DNA from: Bacteroidales bacterium UBA5537
GTDB lineage: Bacteria; Bacteroidota; Bacteroidia; Bacteroidales; Lentimicrobiaceae
NCBI GenBank assembly: GCA_002426025.1
Contig: DINP01000034.1
Coordinates: 1 to 23,242, forward strand
Direction of reading: 5' to 3'
DNA: 23,242 nt
In this document: positions 1 through 7,420 of the stretch, piece by piece
Layout of the letters: every line of letters starts with the position of its first letter
How positions within the stretch are numbered: position 1 is the first letter of the stretch
Translations under genes and position numbers: made by a program
Notes under the pieces: generated by a model
Databases searched by the model: none
Told to the model about the DNA's origin: nothing
The model's input: only the letters and a program-made list of their open reading frames with translations

Positions 1-693
1 GGTATTTTAATCAGTATCTCATCATGCAAGAAAGATGAAGAAAACAAGAACCCTACCGTAACCTCTGTGGTTGTAAATCCAGCAAGTGTTAACGCGAATG
101 GAATCGCTTCTGTAACAGTTACAGCATCAGATCCCGACAATGATCCTCTTACTTATTCTTATACCGTTACCGGTGGTGCAATTACAGGGAGTGGACCTGC
201 TGTTTCCTGGACTGCTCCGGCAGCTGAGGGTGCTCACTCAATTACTGTAACGGTCTCTGATGGTAATGGTGGCCAGGCTACCGGAAACGGAGCATTAACC
301 GTTCTTCAGGCAGTAACTCAGGTAACCGGTTCGGCTATGTTTCCGGCTGGTACTTCCGGAGATTTGTCCAATGCTAAAGTGAGCCTTTACACTACGCTGG
401 ATAACTGGAACTGGAATCAACCTATTAAGTTTGGCGCTGTTTCAGGCGCTGGAGCTACAGTTTCATTTACCCTTACCAATGTAAATCCGGGTAATTATTA
501 TCTTGATGTTTGGAAGGACATTGACAACAGTGGAACTTGGACATCAGGAGATTATGTTGGCTGGTATGGCTCAGGAGGGCTTGGCAGTCCTGCATTAACC
601 GAATTCCAAATTGCGCAGGGGCAAACAGTTAACCTCTCTGTTAATATGTATATTATTGCTAAAGGAGCCTCTACTCCAAAAATGAATCATTAA
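1..693 (+). CDS. Surface lipoprotein with Ig/PKD-like domain, 5'-truncated
   Basis: The reading frame is open from the first base, so the start codon lies outside the window. The first nine codons end in ISISSC, the tail of a type II (lipoprotein) signal peptide, with the likely lipidated Cys at bases 25-27 followed by a charged KKDEEN linker. Next comes an Ig/PKD-like beta-sandwich (about bases 60-300) with the repeat-like signature DPDNDPLTYSY and a TVSDGNGG end. A second beta-rich domain follows, with a Ca-binding-like loop DIDNSGTWTSGD near bases 517-552. The GTG at 67 would remove the lipobox and is not the true start. The protein is probably anchored in the outer membrane. Its ligand or function is not recognisable. 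It is followed by a strong terminator, so it ends a transcription unit. Confidence 0.8.
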   Translation, partial: GILISISSCKKDEENKNPTVTSVVVNPASVNANGIASVTVTASDPDNDPLTYSYTVTGGAITGSGPAVSWTAPAAEGAHSITVTVSDGNGGQATGNGALTVLQAVTQVTGSAMFPAGTSGDLSNAKVSLYTTLDNWNWNQPIKFGAVSGAGATVSFTLTNVNPGNYYLDVWKDIDNSGTWTSGDYVGWYGSGGLGSPALTEFQIAQGQTVNLSVNMYIIAKGASTPKMNH

Positions 694-713
694 TTTTTTC
701 TGCATTTTATATT

Positions 714-748
714 ACAAGGCTGATCTTATTTCAGGATCAGCCTTGTTT
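714..748 (+). terminator. Strong intrinsic terminator after the lipoprotein gene
   Basis: A perfect 12-bp inverted repeat (714-725 with 735-746, core CAAGGCTGATC/GATCAGCCTTG) encloses a 9-nt loop and is followed by a short T-rich stretch (TTTG). It starts 21 bp after the stop codon and separates the lipoprotein gene from the tRNA unit. Confidence 0.8.
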
Positions 749-831
749 GTATGTATTTTCAATTACAAATATAGGCACACACAGGGATTAAGCGATTCTA
801 AAATATTAATTCCTTAACTGTCAGTTGTAAC

Positions 832-862
832 CAAATTTTAACGAAATTTGCACTCTATTTTG
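832..862 (+). promoter_or_regulatory. Candidate tRNA promoter with an adjacent palindrome
   Basis: TATTTTG at 856-862 is one T short of the Bacteroidota -7 consensus TAnnTTTG and ends 6 bases before the mature tRNA 5' end, a suitable distance for a tRNA start site. Just upstream is a perfect 7-bp inverted repeat, CAAATTT (832-838) and AAATTTG (844-850), with a 5-nt spacer. I see no convincing -33 TTTG at the usual spacing. The call rests on position and partial motif only. Confidence 0.35.
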
Positions 863-868
863 CTTACC

Positions 869-942
869 GGCCCCGTAGTTCAGCTGAATAGAACGTCAGA
901 TTCCGGTTCTGAAGGTCACAGGTTTGAATCCTGTCGGGGTCA
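869..942 (+). tRNA. tRNA-Arg (anticodon CCG)
   Basis: A complete cloverleaf can be drawn. The acceptor stem is GGCCCCG/CGGGGTC (one G-U pair), the D stem GTTC/GAAC, and the anticodon stem TCAGA/TCTGA around loop TTCCGGT, giving anticodon CCG (bases 903-905) that reads Arg codon CGG. The T stem is ACAGG/CCTGT. CCA is not encoded; the discriminator base is A942. Oddities are A at position 19 (base 887) and T at position 56 (base 925), where nearly all tRNAs have G19 and C56. The two changes are complementary and would keep a Watson-Crick tertiary pair. All stems are intact, so I regard the gene as functional. Confidence 0.95.
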
Positions 943-981
943 CTACAAATAAACATGTGAAACGCTTGTTTATAAACACTG

Positions 982-1016
982 AGAGATATTGCAAAACGCG
1001 GTATCTCTTTTTTATT
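982..1016 (+). terminator. Terminator of the tRNA-Arg unit
   Basis: AGAGATA (982-988) pairs with TATCTCT (1002-1008). Two G-U pairs and a GC/GC pair extend the stem inward to a 5-nt AAAAC loop. A run of T residues follows immediately (1008-1013, then ATTTT). It sits 40 bp beyond the tRNA and should end its transcript. Confidence 0.75.
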
Positions 1017-1259
1017 TTCTGATTTTTACCTTCGATTTCTTGCTTTTTATGAACTGGTGCAAGAATAGAGCAAGAAAAAACATACACTTTAAAAATATTG
1101 TTTGGGTTTACTTCGCCCTTTATGAAAATTTAAGCTCAATAGAGATGAAAACTTTAATTTCAATGGAAAATCCTTTAACTCAGAACTCCCAAACAAATGT
1201 TCAATGAACTTTGTATTATATCTTATCTCCAATTCATTTTTAATGAGTTACTTTTTGTA

Positions 1260-1284
1260 ATTTTCGTCATTATAATACGAAAAT
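1260..1284. promoter_or_regulatory. Dyad-symmetric operator candidate upstream of the kinase operon
   Basis: ATTTTCGT (1260-1267) is the exact reverse complement of ACGAAAAT (1277-1284). The 9-nt spacer contains a second palindrome, ATTATAAT. The dyad lies 70 bp before the kinase start and has no T run behind it on either strand, so it fits a protein-binding site better than a terminator. The binding factor is unknown. Confidence 0.4.
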
Positions 1285-1354
1285 AAAAAACCGGGACTGT
1301 AAAAATTTTAACAATTAACCAGGACGGGATTAGAAATTATTTTACTGCTCAACA

Positions 1355-3040
1355 ATGAAAACTCAGCATAAACTTCTGGTTATTCTGTTAATTACTGCTG
1401 TCCTGTTTTTTGCAGGATTTCTGATTTTTCTCAATATTCAGGAAAAGCAGAATGAAATTCTGATTAATGCCGGAATTGAGCAACAAAGATCAATTTTAGA
1501 AACGGCAATTAAATCAAAATCAGAAGTTATTTCCCTCACTACCTACGATTATACCTATTGGGACGACTTTGTAAACTATATTGAAAAACCAACCCACGAA
1601 TTCGCTGAAAGCAACCTCTACAGTCTTTTCAATTCCTTCAATATAAATTATGTTGGGGTATTTAACCTTTCCAAAAAGCCTGTTTTTAACGCCTTCCAAA
1701 TTGATTCTGTTGAGCTGTTGCCTTTCATCCCAGCCCCTGAAGTATTCAGTAAACTGGCAGATTCAAACTTTATAAAATATTACAAGCTTACTGATGCGGG
1801 CCTCCTTGAAATACATGGAGCAACGATTCATTCGACTGCAGATGAAGCCCGCAATGGAAGTGCGTTTGGATACTTTTTCATGGCAAAACTGATTGACAGC
1901 AGCTATTTGAAAAGCCTTAAAAACCTGACAGGAGGAATGGTTGAGTTAGTGCTGGAATCAAATTATCGGGGGACACCCGATGACAATACTATTACAACAG
2001 CTTACCCACTTGAGGGGTGGGACGGAAAAACATTAGGTTTGATTGAACTAAAAAAAGTTTACGATTTCCTGTCAGTTTCAAAGCGGCTTTCCACCATATC
2101 AATCTGGTTTCTGGCAACCCTGGCTTTTGTTATTCTGATTATTTTCTTCCTTTCTTTCAACGTGCTGGTTAATATTCCTTTAAGCAAAATATCTCATGCC
2201 TTAATCACTAAAAGTAGAGATGATCGCCAAAAGCTGCTTTCACTGAACAGTGAGTTTAAGAAAATCGGGGCATTGATAGAAGACTATTTCGGACAGCAGG
2301 AAAAACTCGAAAAAGAAATTGAAGTCAGAAAGGAAACTGAAGCGCAGAAAGAAAAACTAATTACCGAACTTGATACGGCCAATCGTGAGCTTAAAGATTT
2401 TGCCTATATCGTTTCGCACGACCTGAAAGCCCCGCTGAGGGCAATTGGTTCTATTTCGCAATGGATTCATGCAGATTATAGCGATAAACTCGATGATGAT
2501 GGGAAAATGCAACTCGACCTTCTACTCAGCCGCGTGCATCGAATGCAGAATCTGATAGAAGGTATTTTATCCTACTCAAGGGTAACAAGGGTTAAAGAAG
2601 AAAAAGAGATGGTTGACCTTAATGTTGCTGTAAAAGAAGCAATTGAAATGGTTTCCCCTCCTGAAAAATTCAAGATTTCGGTTGAAGAAAACCTGCCAAC
2701 TGTTTCTTACAGGCCGACGCACATACTTCAGATTTTCGAGAATCTTATCAGCAATGCCGTTAAATACAACAATAAAGAGAATGGTGAAATCTCTATTCGA
2801 TGTACCGAAAATGGCTATGATTGGCGAATCTCGGTCTCAGACAACGGGCCGGGGATAGAAGAAAAATATTTCGAGAAAATATTCCAGATTTTTCAAACCC
2901 TGCAGGCTCGCGATGAATTTGAAAGTACTGGAATAGGTTTGTCAATCGTAAAAAAGATTATTGAAAACAACGGAGGCAGAATCACAGTTGATTCAACACC
3001 AGGGGAAGGTACAAAATTTGAATTTATCATCTTAAAATAA
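1355..3040 (+). CDS. Membrane sensor histidine kinase with CHASE4 sensor domain
   Basis: This is a 561-aa inner-membrane sensor kinase. TM1 is about residues 7-27 and TM2 about 248-272. Between them lies a periplasmic CHASE4-type sensor domain with the hallmark YDYTYWDD (64-71). After TM2 a juxtamembrane and coiled-coil region (about 280-345) leads to HisKA, with H-box SHDLKAP and phospho-accepting His355. The catalytic domain has an N box around N463/N467, G1 DNGPG (496-500) and G2 GIGL (526-529). The H box resembles the phytochrome-type kinases that pair with Rcp1-like receivers, and such a receiver follows 18 bp downstream. The signal sensed is unknown. The ATG at 1355 places TM1 directly at the N terminus, as expected. 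No DNA-binding output is present. Confidence 0.9.
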   Translation: MKTQHKLLVILLITAVLFFAGFLIFLNIQEKQNEILINAGIEQQRSILETAIKSKSEVISLTTYDYTYWDDFVNYIEKPTHEFAESNLYSLFNSFNINYVGVFNLSKKPVFNAFQIDSVELLPFIPAPEVFSKLADSNFIKYYKLTDAGLLEIHGATIHSTADEARNGSAFGYFFMAKLIDSSYLKSLKNLTGGMVELVLESNYRGTPDDNTITTAYPLEGWDGKTLGLIELKKVYDFLSVSKRLSTISIWFLATLAFVILIIFFLSFNVLVNIPLSKISHALITKSRDDRQKLLSLNSEFKKIGALIEDYFGQQEKLEKEIEVRKETEAQKEKLITELDTANRELKDFAYIVSHDLKAPLRAIGSISQWIHADYSDKLDDDGKMQLDLLLSRVHRMQNLIEGILSYSRVTRVKEEKEMVDLNVAVKEAIEMVSPPEKFKISVEENLPTVSYRPTHILQIFENLISNAVKYNNKENGEISIRCTENGYDWRISVSDNGPGIEEKYFEKIFQIFQTLQARDEFESTGIGLSIVKKIIENNGGRITVDSTPGEGTKFEFIILK

Positions 3041-3058
3041 TATTAATCTGCAGCGACA

Positions 3059-3475
3059 ATGATTAAAAATAAACCAATATTGCTGGTAGAGGACGACATG
3101 ATTGATGCCATGACCGTGAAACGGGCATTAAAAGAGCTGAATGTTGTTAATCCGGTTGAAACTGTCGAAAACGGTGAAGAAGCGCTTAATTTTCTGCGCA
3201 ATACTCATAATGAAGCACCGGGGATCATCCTTCTCGATCTCAATATGCCCCGCATGAATGGGATTGAGTTTTTGCGGGTAGCCAAAAAAGACGATCACCT
3301 CAGACAGATTCCGGTTGTTGTGCTTACAACGTCATTGGAGGAAATAGACCGGGTTGAAACCTTTAATCTTGGCGTTGCGGGATACATGGTTAAACCAGTT
3401 GATTATAAGCAATTTGTCGAAGTTATAAAGGCCATTAAGCTCTACTGGTCGCTCAGCCAATTGCCTTATCAATAA
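3059..3475 (+). CDS. Stand-alone response regulator receiver (CheY/Rcp1-like)
   Basis: This 138-aa protein is a single receiver domain. The acidic pocket is E11-D12-D13, the phospho-acceptor is D60 in LLDLNMP, the switch residue is T90 (or T91) in VLTTS, and the conserved Lys is K112 in VKP. There is no output domain, so it acts through protein contacts or as a phosphotransfer relay. It lies 18 bp after the CHASE4 kinase and 15 bp before the hybrid kinase, so co-transcription is very likely and the upstream kinase is the obvious phospho-donor. Length and the YWSLSQLP tail are typical of the Rcp1-like group. Confidence 0.92.
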   Translation: MIKNKPILLVEDDMIDAMTVKRALKELNVVNPVETVENGEEALNFLRNTHNEAPGIILLDLNMPRMNGIEFLRVAKKDDHLRQIPVVVLTTSLEEIDRVETFNLGVAGYMVKPVDYKQFVEVIKAIKLYWSLSQLPYQ

Positions 3476-3490
3476 AAGGGAAACAAAAAA

Positions 3491-5002
3491 ATGAAAAACG
3501 AAAAAATCAAACTTCTGTATATCGAGGATGACCTTGTTGACCAGATGGCTTTTAATCGGCTGGTCAAAGAGCAGAGCCTGCCGTATGAAATCACTTTGGC
3601 AAACTCTGTAAAGTCGGCTTTTGAGTCATTGAAGAATGATTCTTTTGATATAGTGATTTCTGATTTCCTTCTTGGCGATGGAACGTCATTTGAATTTTTG
3701 CCCGAGATTATCCATTCAGGCACGCCAATTATTCTCGTTACAGGAACCGGTGATGAAGATGTTGCCGTAAAAGCAATAAAATTAGGTGCCAGCGATTATG
3801 TTATTAAAGATGTTGATTTTGGACATCTGAAAATGATGCCTTTTATTATTGAAAATTCTATCAAGAAAAAACAGGTAGAAGACAAGATTAAGAAACTCAG
3901 CATGGCTGTTGAGCAAAGCCCGAGCATGTTGTTTATGACCGATGAAAATGGATTGGTTGATTATATAAATCCTCGCGTAACTGAAATTACCGGATACGAA
4001 CCTGCTGAATTGCTTGGCAAAAACCTGCTTGAGCTTCATTTTACGCACAACCCCGATGAGAAATTGCGTGAAATTAACGAAGCATTGGCCAATGGAGGTA
4101 AATGGCATGGTACAGCCTGTCATGCCAGGAAATCGGGCGAGTTGTTTTATGAATCTACCACAATATCACCTATTTATAATGACGATGGCCAACGTAAAGG
4201 CTATATCGAAGTTTGTGAAGACATAACTGAAAAAAAGAAAGCCGAAGAAGCAATTAAAAAATATTCAAACGAACTGAGGGAAAGCAACGCCAGTAAAGAT
4301 AAAATGTTCTCTATCATAGCTCACGATCTGAAAACCCCCTTCAATGGCTTGATGGCATTCTCCGATATACTCTCTAGCGACTACGATTCACTTAGTAAGG
4401 AAGAGGTACTTGAATACATTAATGTTATCGGGGACCTTAGCAGAAATACATTTAACCTGCTTGAGAAATTGCTTCAATGGTCACGGTTACAAACCGGACG
4501 TATGGAATTCTGCCCAGTAAAATGCGACCTGCATGATTTAACCGAAACGGTTATCAACCTTTTATCGGCAAATGCCAAAGGGAAAAATATCAGACTGAAC
4601 AGCAATATAGAAAAGGGTCTCAATATTCTGGCTGATGTAAACATGATAACAGCGGTATTGCGCAACCTTACTTCCAATGCTATAAAATTCACCCCGCAAA
4701 ATGGAAGTGTAAGTATCAACGTTCTGCTTGTTGATGAGAATTTAGCCGAAATCTCTGTTTGCGACACAGGGGTTGGCATAAAAGAGAATGACCTTTCCAA
4801 ACTTTTCAGGGTTGAAACGCAGCACAGCACCAAAGGAACCAATGGCGAGTCGGGTACCGGACTGGGATTGCTGCTTTGCCGCGAATTTGTAGAACGAAAC
4901 GGAGGTAAAATCAGAGTAGAGAGTGAGTCTGGACATGGAAGCCGGTTTATTTTTACACTACCTCTTCAGAGTAAAGCGCAAATGGCTGTATCTGAGCCAT
5001 AA
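3491..5002 (+). CDS. Hybrid REC-PAS histidine kinase
   Basis: This is a 503-aa soluble protein with no signal peptide or membrane segment. Domain order is: receiver (about 6-125, acidic E12-D13-D14, phospho-acceptor D58 in ISDF, K106); short linker; PAS (about 135-247, closing with the PAC-like YIEVCEDITEKK); HisKA (H-box AHDLKTPF, His278); and HATPase_c (N box N392/N396, G1 DTGVG 425-429, G2 GTGLGL 455-460). The N-terminal receiver suggests its kinase activity is gated by phosphorylation, possibly from the CHASE4 kinase. The PAS domain adds an intracellular input whose ligand is not evident. It is the last gene of the three-gene signalling operon. No DNA-binding domain is present, so the final target is probably encoded elsewhere. 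Confidence 0.9.
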   Translation: MKNEKIKLLYIEDDLVDQMAFNRLVKEQSLPYEITLANSVKSAFESLKNDSFDIVISDFLLGDGTSFEFLPEIIHSGTPIILVTGTGDEDVAVKAIKLGASDYVIKDVDFGHLKMMPFIIENSIKKKQVEDKIKKLSMAVEQSPSMLFMTDENGLVDYINPRVTEITGYEPAELLGKNLLELHFTHNPDEKLREINEALANGGKWHGTACHARKSGELFYESTTISPIYNDDGQRKGYIEVCEDITEKKKAEEAIKKYSNELRESNASKDKMFSIIAHDLKTPFNGLMAFSDILSSDYDSLSKEEVLEYINVIGDLSRNTFNLLEKLLQWSRLQTGRMEFCPVKCDLHDLTETVINLLSANAKGKNIRLNSNIEKGLNILADVNMITAVLRNLTSNAIKFTPQNGSVSINVLLVDENLAEISVCDTGVGIKENDLSKLFRVETQHSTKGTNGESGTGLGLLLCREFVERNGGKIRVESESGHGSRFIFTLPLQSKAQMAVSEP

Positions 5003-5104
5003 CGAGGCTAAACTGCCTTTCTCCTGCAATTTTACTTCATTCTTCATTTACCATTCCTGTCACAAATTATAGCTGGTGAGTATAGCATTATAAGTGTATA
5101 TGTA

Positions 5105-5112
5105 TATATTTG
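5105..5112 (+). promoter_or_regulatory. Bacteroidota -7 promoter element upstream of the carboxylase operon
   Basis: TATATTTG matches TAnnTTTG exactly. A transcript starting about 7 bp downstream would have a leader of about 145 nt that includes a G8 run at 5149-5156. No clear -33 TTTG was found at the usual distance, so the call rests on the -7 element. Confidence 0.45.
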
Positions 5113-5263
5113 CATACGTAAAATACCGGATATCCGATAAAACCATCTGGGGGGGGTAATTCTTAACACTATTTTAACAAAACCGCTTTTTTGTTGTTAA
5201 TTATTGGTCAACTTTAAGAATGCCCTGTTTGTATTTTATGGCTATCTCACTGATAATTAATGT

Positions 5264-6763
5264 ATGATAAAAAAAGTCCTTGTTGCCAATCGTGGCGAAA
5301 TAGCAGTGCGTATTATGCGCTCGTGCCGCGAAATGGGAATTCCAACCGTTGCTGTTTTTTCCGATGCCGACCGTTCTGCCATGCATGTGCGTTATGCCGA
5401 TGAAGCATTACATATTGGCCCGGCTCCTTCAGTAGAAAGCTATCTGAATATTGACCGGATAATTGAAGCAGCTAAAAAATCTAAGGCTGATGCTATTCAT
5501 CCGGGTTATGGTTTCCTTTCGGAGAATGCTGATTTTTCGGAGCGTTGCAAAAAGGAAGGAATTGAATTCATTGGCCCCAATCCTGAAGCCATCAGGCAAA
5601 TGGGCGATAAGATAACTGCCCGCAAAACTATGATTGCTGCAGGGGTTCCGGTAGTTCCGGGAACGGTAGATAAAATTACCGATTTTGCCGAAGCCCTGAA
5701 AACCATTCGCGAAATTGGCCTGCCAGTTATGATCAAAGCCTCAGCCGGTGGTGGTGGCAAGGGTATGAGATTGGTAAAAAAGGAAGAAGATATTGAGAGC
5801 TCCCTTCGCGGTGCCCGATCCGAAGCCAAATCGGCATTTGGTGATGATGCTGTTTACATCGAAAAGTATATTGAATCGCCTCACCATATTGAATTTCAGA
5901 TTCTTGCCGATAAGCATGGCAATGCAGTTCACTTGTTCGAACGCGAATGTTCGGTTCAACGCAGGCATCAAAAGGTAATTGAAGAAACACCTTCCCCACT
6001 GCTTACACAGGCAGTCAGGACTGAAATGGGAGCCTATGCTGTTGCTGCTGCAAAGGCTTGTAATTACCATGGTGCAGGTACTATTGAGTTTATAGTTGAC
6101 GATAGTCTGAACTATTACTTCCTCGAAATGAATACCCGTTTGCAGGTTGAGCATCCCATCACCGAACGTGTAGTTGGTGTTGATCTGGTTAAGGAAATGA
6201 TCAATATAGCCAATGGATTTGAGTTGCCATTTAAACAGGAAGAGCTAAGGCAAAGCGGCCATGCTGTTGAATGCCGTATTTATGCCGAAGATCCTGATCA
6301 GAATTTTATGCCAAGCCCGGGAACTATCCGGCACATTTCTGAGCCTTTGGGTTTGGGTGTCAGGCACGATGGCTATGTTTACGAAGGCTACACCATCCCT
6401 ATTTATTACGATCCGATGATCTCTAAACTGATCGTTTGGGCTACAACCAGGGAAGAAGCGATAAACCGCATGAGCCGTGCTTTACACGAATATAAAATTA
6501 CCGGAGTTAAAACATCCATCCCATTTCTTGCCCGAATAATGGAAGCGGAGGCGTTCCGATCGGGAAAATACAACACCCATTTTATTGAAGACAATAAGGA
6601 TTTCTTGTTTGCTCCGCATGATTGTGATGGAATTTGCGAGGATATGGCGCTTATAGCTGCTTTTCTGGAGCATTCCAGTAAACTAGAGAAAATAACGGCA
6701 ACCGAAAACAGCAAACCTGCAGTAAGTCGTTGGAAAGATTCGCAAAGGGTGGCATATATCTAA
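5264..6763 (+). CDS. accC: Biotin carboxylase subunit of an acyl-CoA carboxylase
   Basis: The 499-aa ATP-grasp enzyme carboxylates biotin on the carrier protein, using ATP and bicarbonate, as the first half-reaction of acyl-CoA carboxylation. Residues line up almost one-to-one with E. coli AccC: K116, K158, glycine loop GGGGK (162-166), K237 in RRHQK, E275, and the active-site run E288-N290-R292-E296. It is longer than E. coli AccC (about 450 aa), with a C-terminal tail (446-499). The carrier gene starts 10 bp downstream and the carboxyltransferase follows, so this is the split three-subunit type. The carboxyltransferase points to propionyl-CoA as substrate, in which case this protein plays the role of the PccA biotin carboxylase domain. 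The symbol reflects family, not proven substrate. Confidence 0.93.
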   Translation: MIKKVLVANRGEIAVRIMRSCREMGIPTVAVFSDADRSAMHVRYADEALHIGPAPSVESYLNIDRIIEAAKKSKADAIHPGYGFLSENADFSERCKKEGIEFIGPNPEAIRQMGDKITARKTMIAAGVPVVPGTVDKITDFAEALKTIREIGLPVMIKASAGGGGKGMRLVKKEEDIESSLRGARSEAKSAFGDDAVYIEKYIESPHHIEFQILADKHGNAVHLFERECSVQRRHQKVIEETPSPLLTQAVRTEMGAYAVAAAKACNYHGAGTIEFIVDDSLNYYFLEMNTRLQVEHPITERVVGVDLVKEMINIANGFELPFKQEELRQSGHAVECRIYAEDPDQNFMPSPGTIRHISEPLGLGVRHDGYVYEGYTIPIYYDPMISKLIVWATTREEAINRMSRALHEYKITGVKTSIPFLARIMEAEAFRSGKYNTHFIEDNKDFLFAPHDCDGICEDMALIAAFLEHSSKLEKITATENSKPAVSRWKDSQRVAYI

Positions 6764-6773
6764 AAACAAAACT

Positions 6774-7301
6774 ATGGCTTTGGAAATAAATATTGACGGC
6801 CGCAGCGCCCAGGTAACAGAATTGAAACGTGATGGTAACCTGGTAACTATTCAGGTTGATGATGAAGTTTACGAGCTGGATGCCCTTAAAGTTGGCGAAG
6901 GCATTTATTCTATGATTTATAAGGGTAAATCCTACAACATTGAGATGATTGAAAGTGCCTCACCCAGGCATTATACCGTAAATTCTTTTCACAACTCTTA
7001 CGAAGTTGAGGTGATAGACGCCCAGACCCGTTACCGTATCAGTCGCTCAAAAGGTGATTCAGGCGATGCTGGAAACACCATTGTTTCCCCAATGCCTGGC
7101 AAAGTAGTTAAAATTCCTGTTAAGGTTGGCGATCCGGTCGCGATCGGACAAACGCTCATTATTGTCTCTGCCATGAAAATGGAAAGCGAATTCAAAGCCA
7201 AAATAACCGGATTCGTTAAATCAATTCATGTTGCCGAAGGCGATACCATTGATGCAAACAAAGTGTTGGTTGTTGTTGAAGAAGAGACCAGAGTTGATTA
7301 A
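6774..7301 (+). CDS. Biotin carboxyl carrier protein of the acyl-CoA carboxylase
   Basis: This 175-aa protein has a C-terminal biotinyl domain (about 101-171) with the biotin-attachment motif SAMKME; the modified Lys is K135. Upstream, SPMPGKVVKIPVKVGD is the usual start of the lipoyl/biotinyl fold. The N-terminal 90 residues form a beta-rich module that in propionyl-CoA-type carboxylases contacts the carboxyltransferase; I infer the same role here. It swings carboxybiotin between the upstream carboxylase and the downstream carboxyltransferase. Ten bp separate it from the biotin carboxylase gene, while 119 bp separate it from the carboxyltransferase gene. Confidence 0.92.
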   Translation: MALEINIDGRSAQVTELKRDGNLVTIQVDDEVYELDALKVGEGIYSMIYKGKSYNIEMIESASPRHYTVNSFHNSYEVEVIDAQTRYRISRSKGDSGDAGNTIVSPMPGKVVKIPVKVGDPVAIGQTLIIVSAMKMESEFKAKITGFVKSIHVAEGDTIDANKVLVVVEEETRVD

Positions 7302-7390
7302 AGACAAGAAGATTATATAGAGCAGATAAGGGGGCAAGAATATCTAATTTCAAAACCCTTTACCTCAGCTTTAACCTCAACCTAGAAAAA

Positions 7391-7413
7391 TCTAAAATCC
7401 GAAATCTGAAATC
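7391..7413. repeat. Short tandem heptamer repeat before the carboxyltransferase gene
   Basis: Three adjacent degenerate heptamers, TCTAAAA, TCCGAAA and TCTGAAA (consensus TCYRAAA), lie at 7391-7411, ending 9 bp before the next start codon. The stretch AATCCGAAATCT (7396-7407) recurs as an exact inverted copy at 8965-8976, just past the same gene. Confidence 0.6.
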
Positions 7414-7420
7414 AAGAAAT

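Larger units (their letters stand above)
943..1354 (+). other. AT-rich intergenic stretch between tRNA and kinase operon
   Basis: This 412-bp stretch holds the tRNA terminator near its left end and an operator-like dyad near 1260-1284. No credible protein gene is present: the short open frames here lack family features, and one runs antisense across the tRNA. The likely promoter of the downstream signalling operon must lie here, but no full TAnnTTTG match was found. GAACTTTG at 1206-1213 is a 7-of-8 match. Confidence 0.5.

Noticed and set aside
67..693. GTG at 67 as start of the first gene
   Set aside because: The frame is open upstream to base 1 and includes the lipoprotein signal tail and Cys; the real start is outside the window.
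920..942. tRNA 3' end as an integration site
   Set aside because: I found no second copy of the tRNA 3' end in the window and no integrase gene.
991..1001. 11-mer GCAAAACGCGG shared with 21153-21163
   Set aside because: Both copies lie in terminator hairpins, but loop sequences of this kind recur easily; two copies are not enough to call a repeat family.
896..1207. Short open frames on both strands over and after the tRNA
   Set aside because: One runs antisense through the tRNA, the other across its terminator; neither shows domain or signal features.
1271..1276. TATAAT as a classic sigma-70 -10 box
   Set aside because: Bacteroidota primary promoters use TAnnTTTG; no matching -35 was found and the motif is part of a palindrome.
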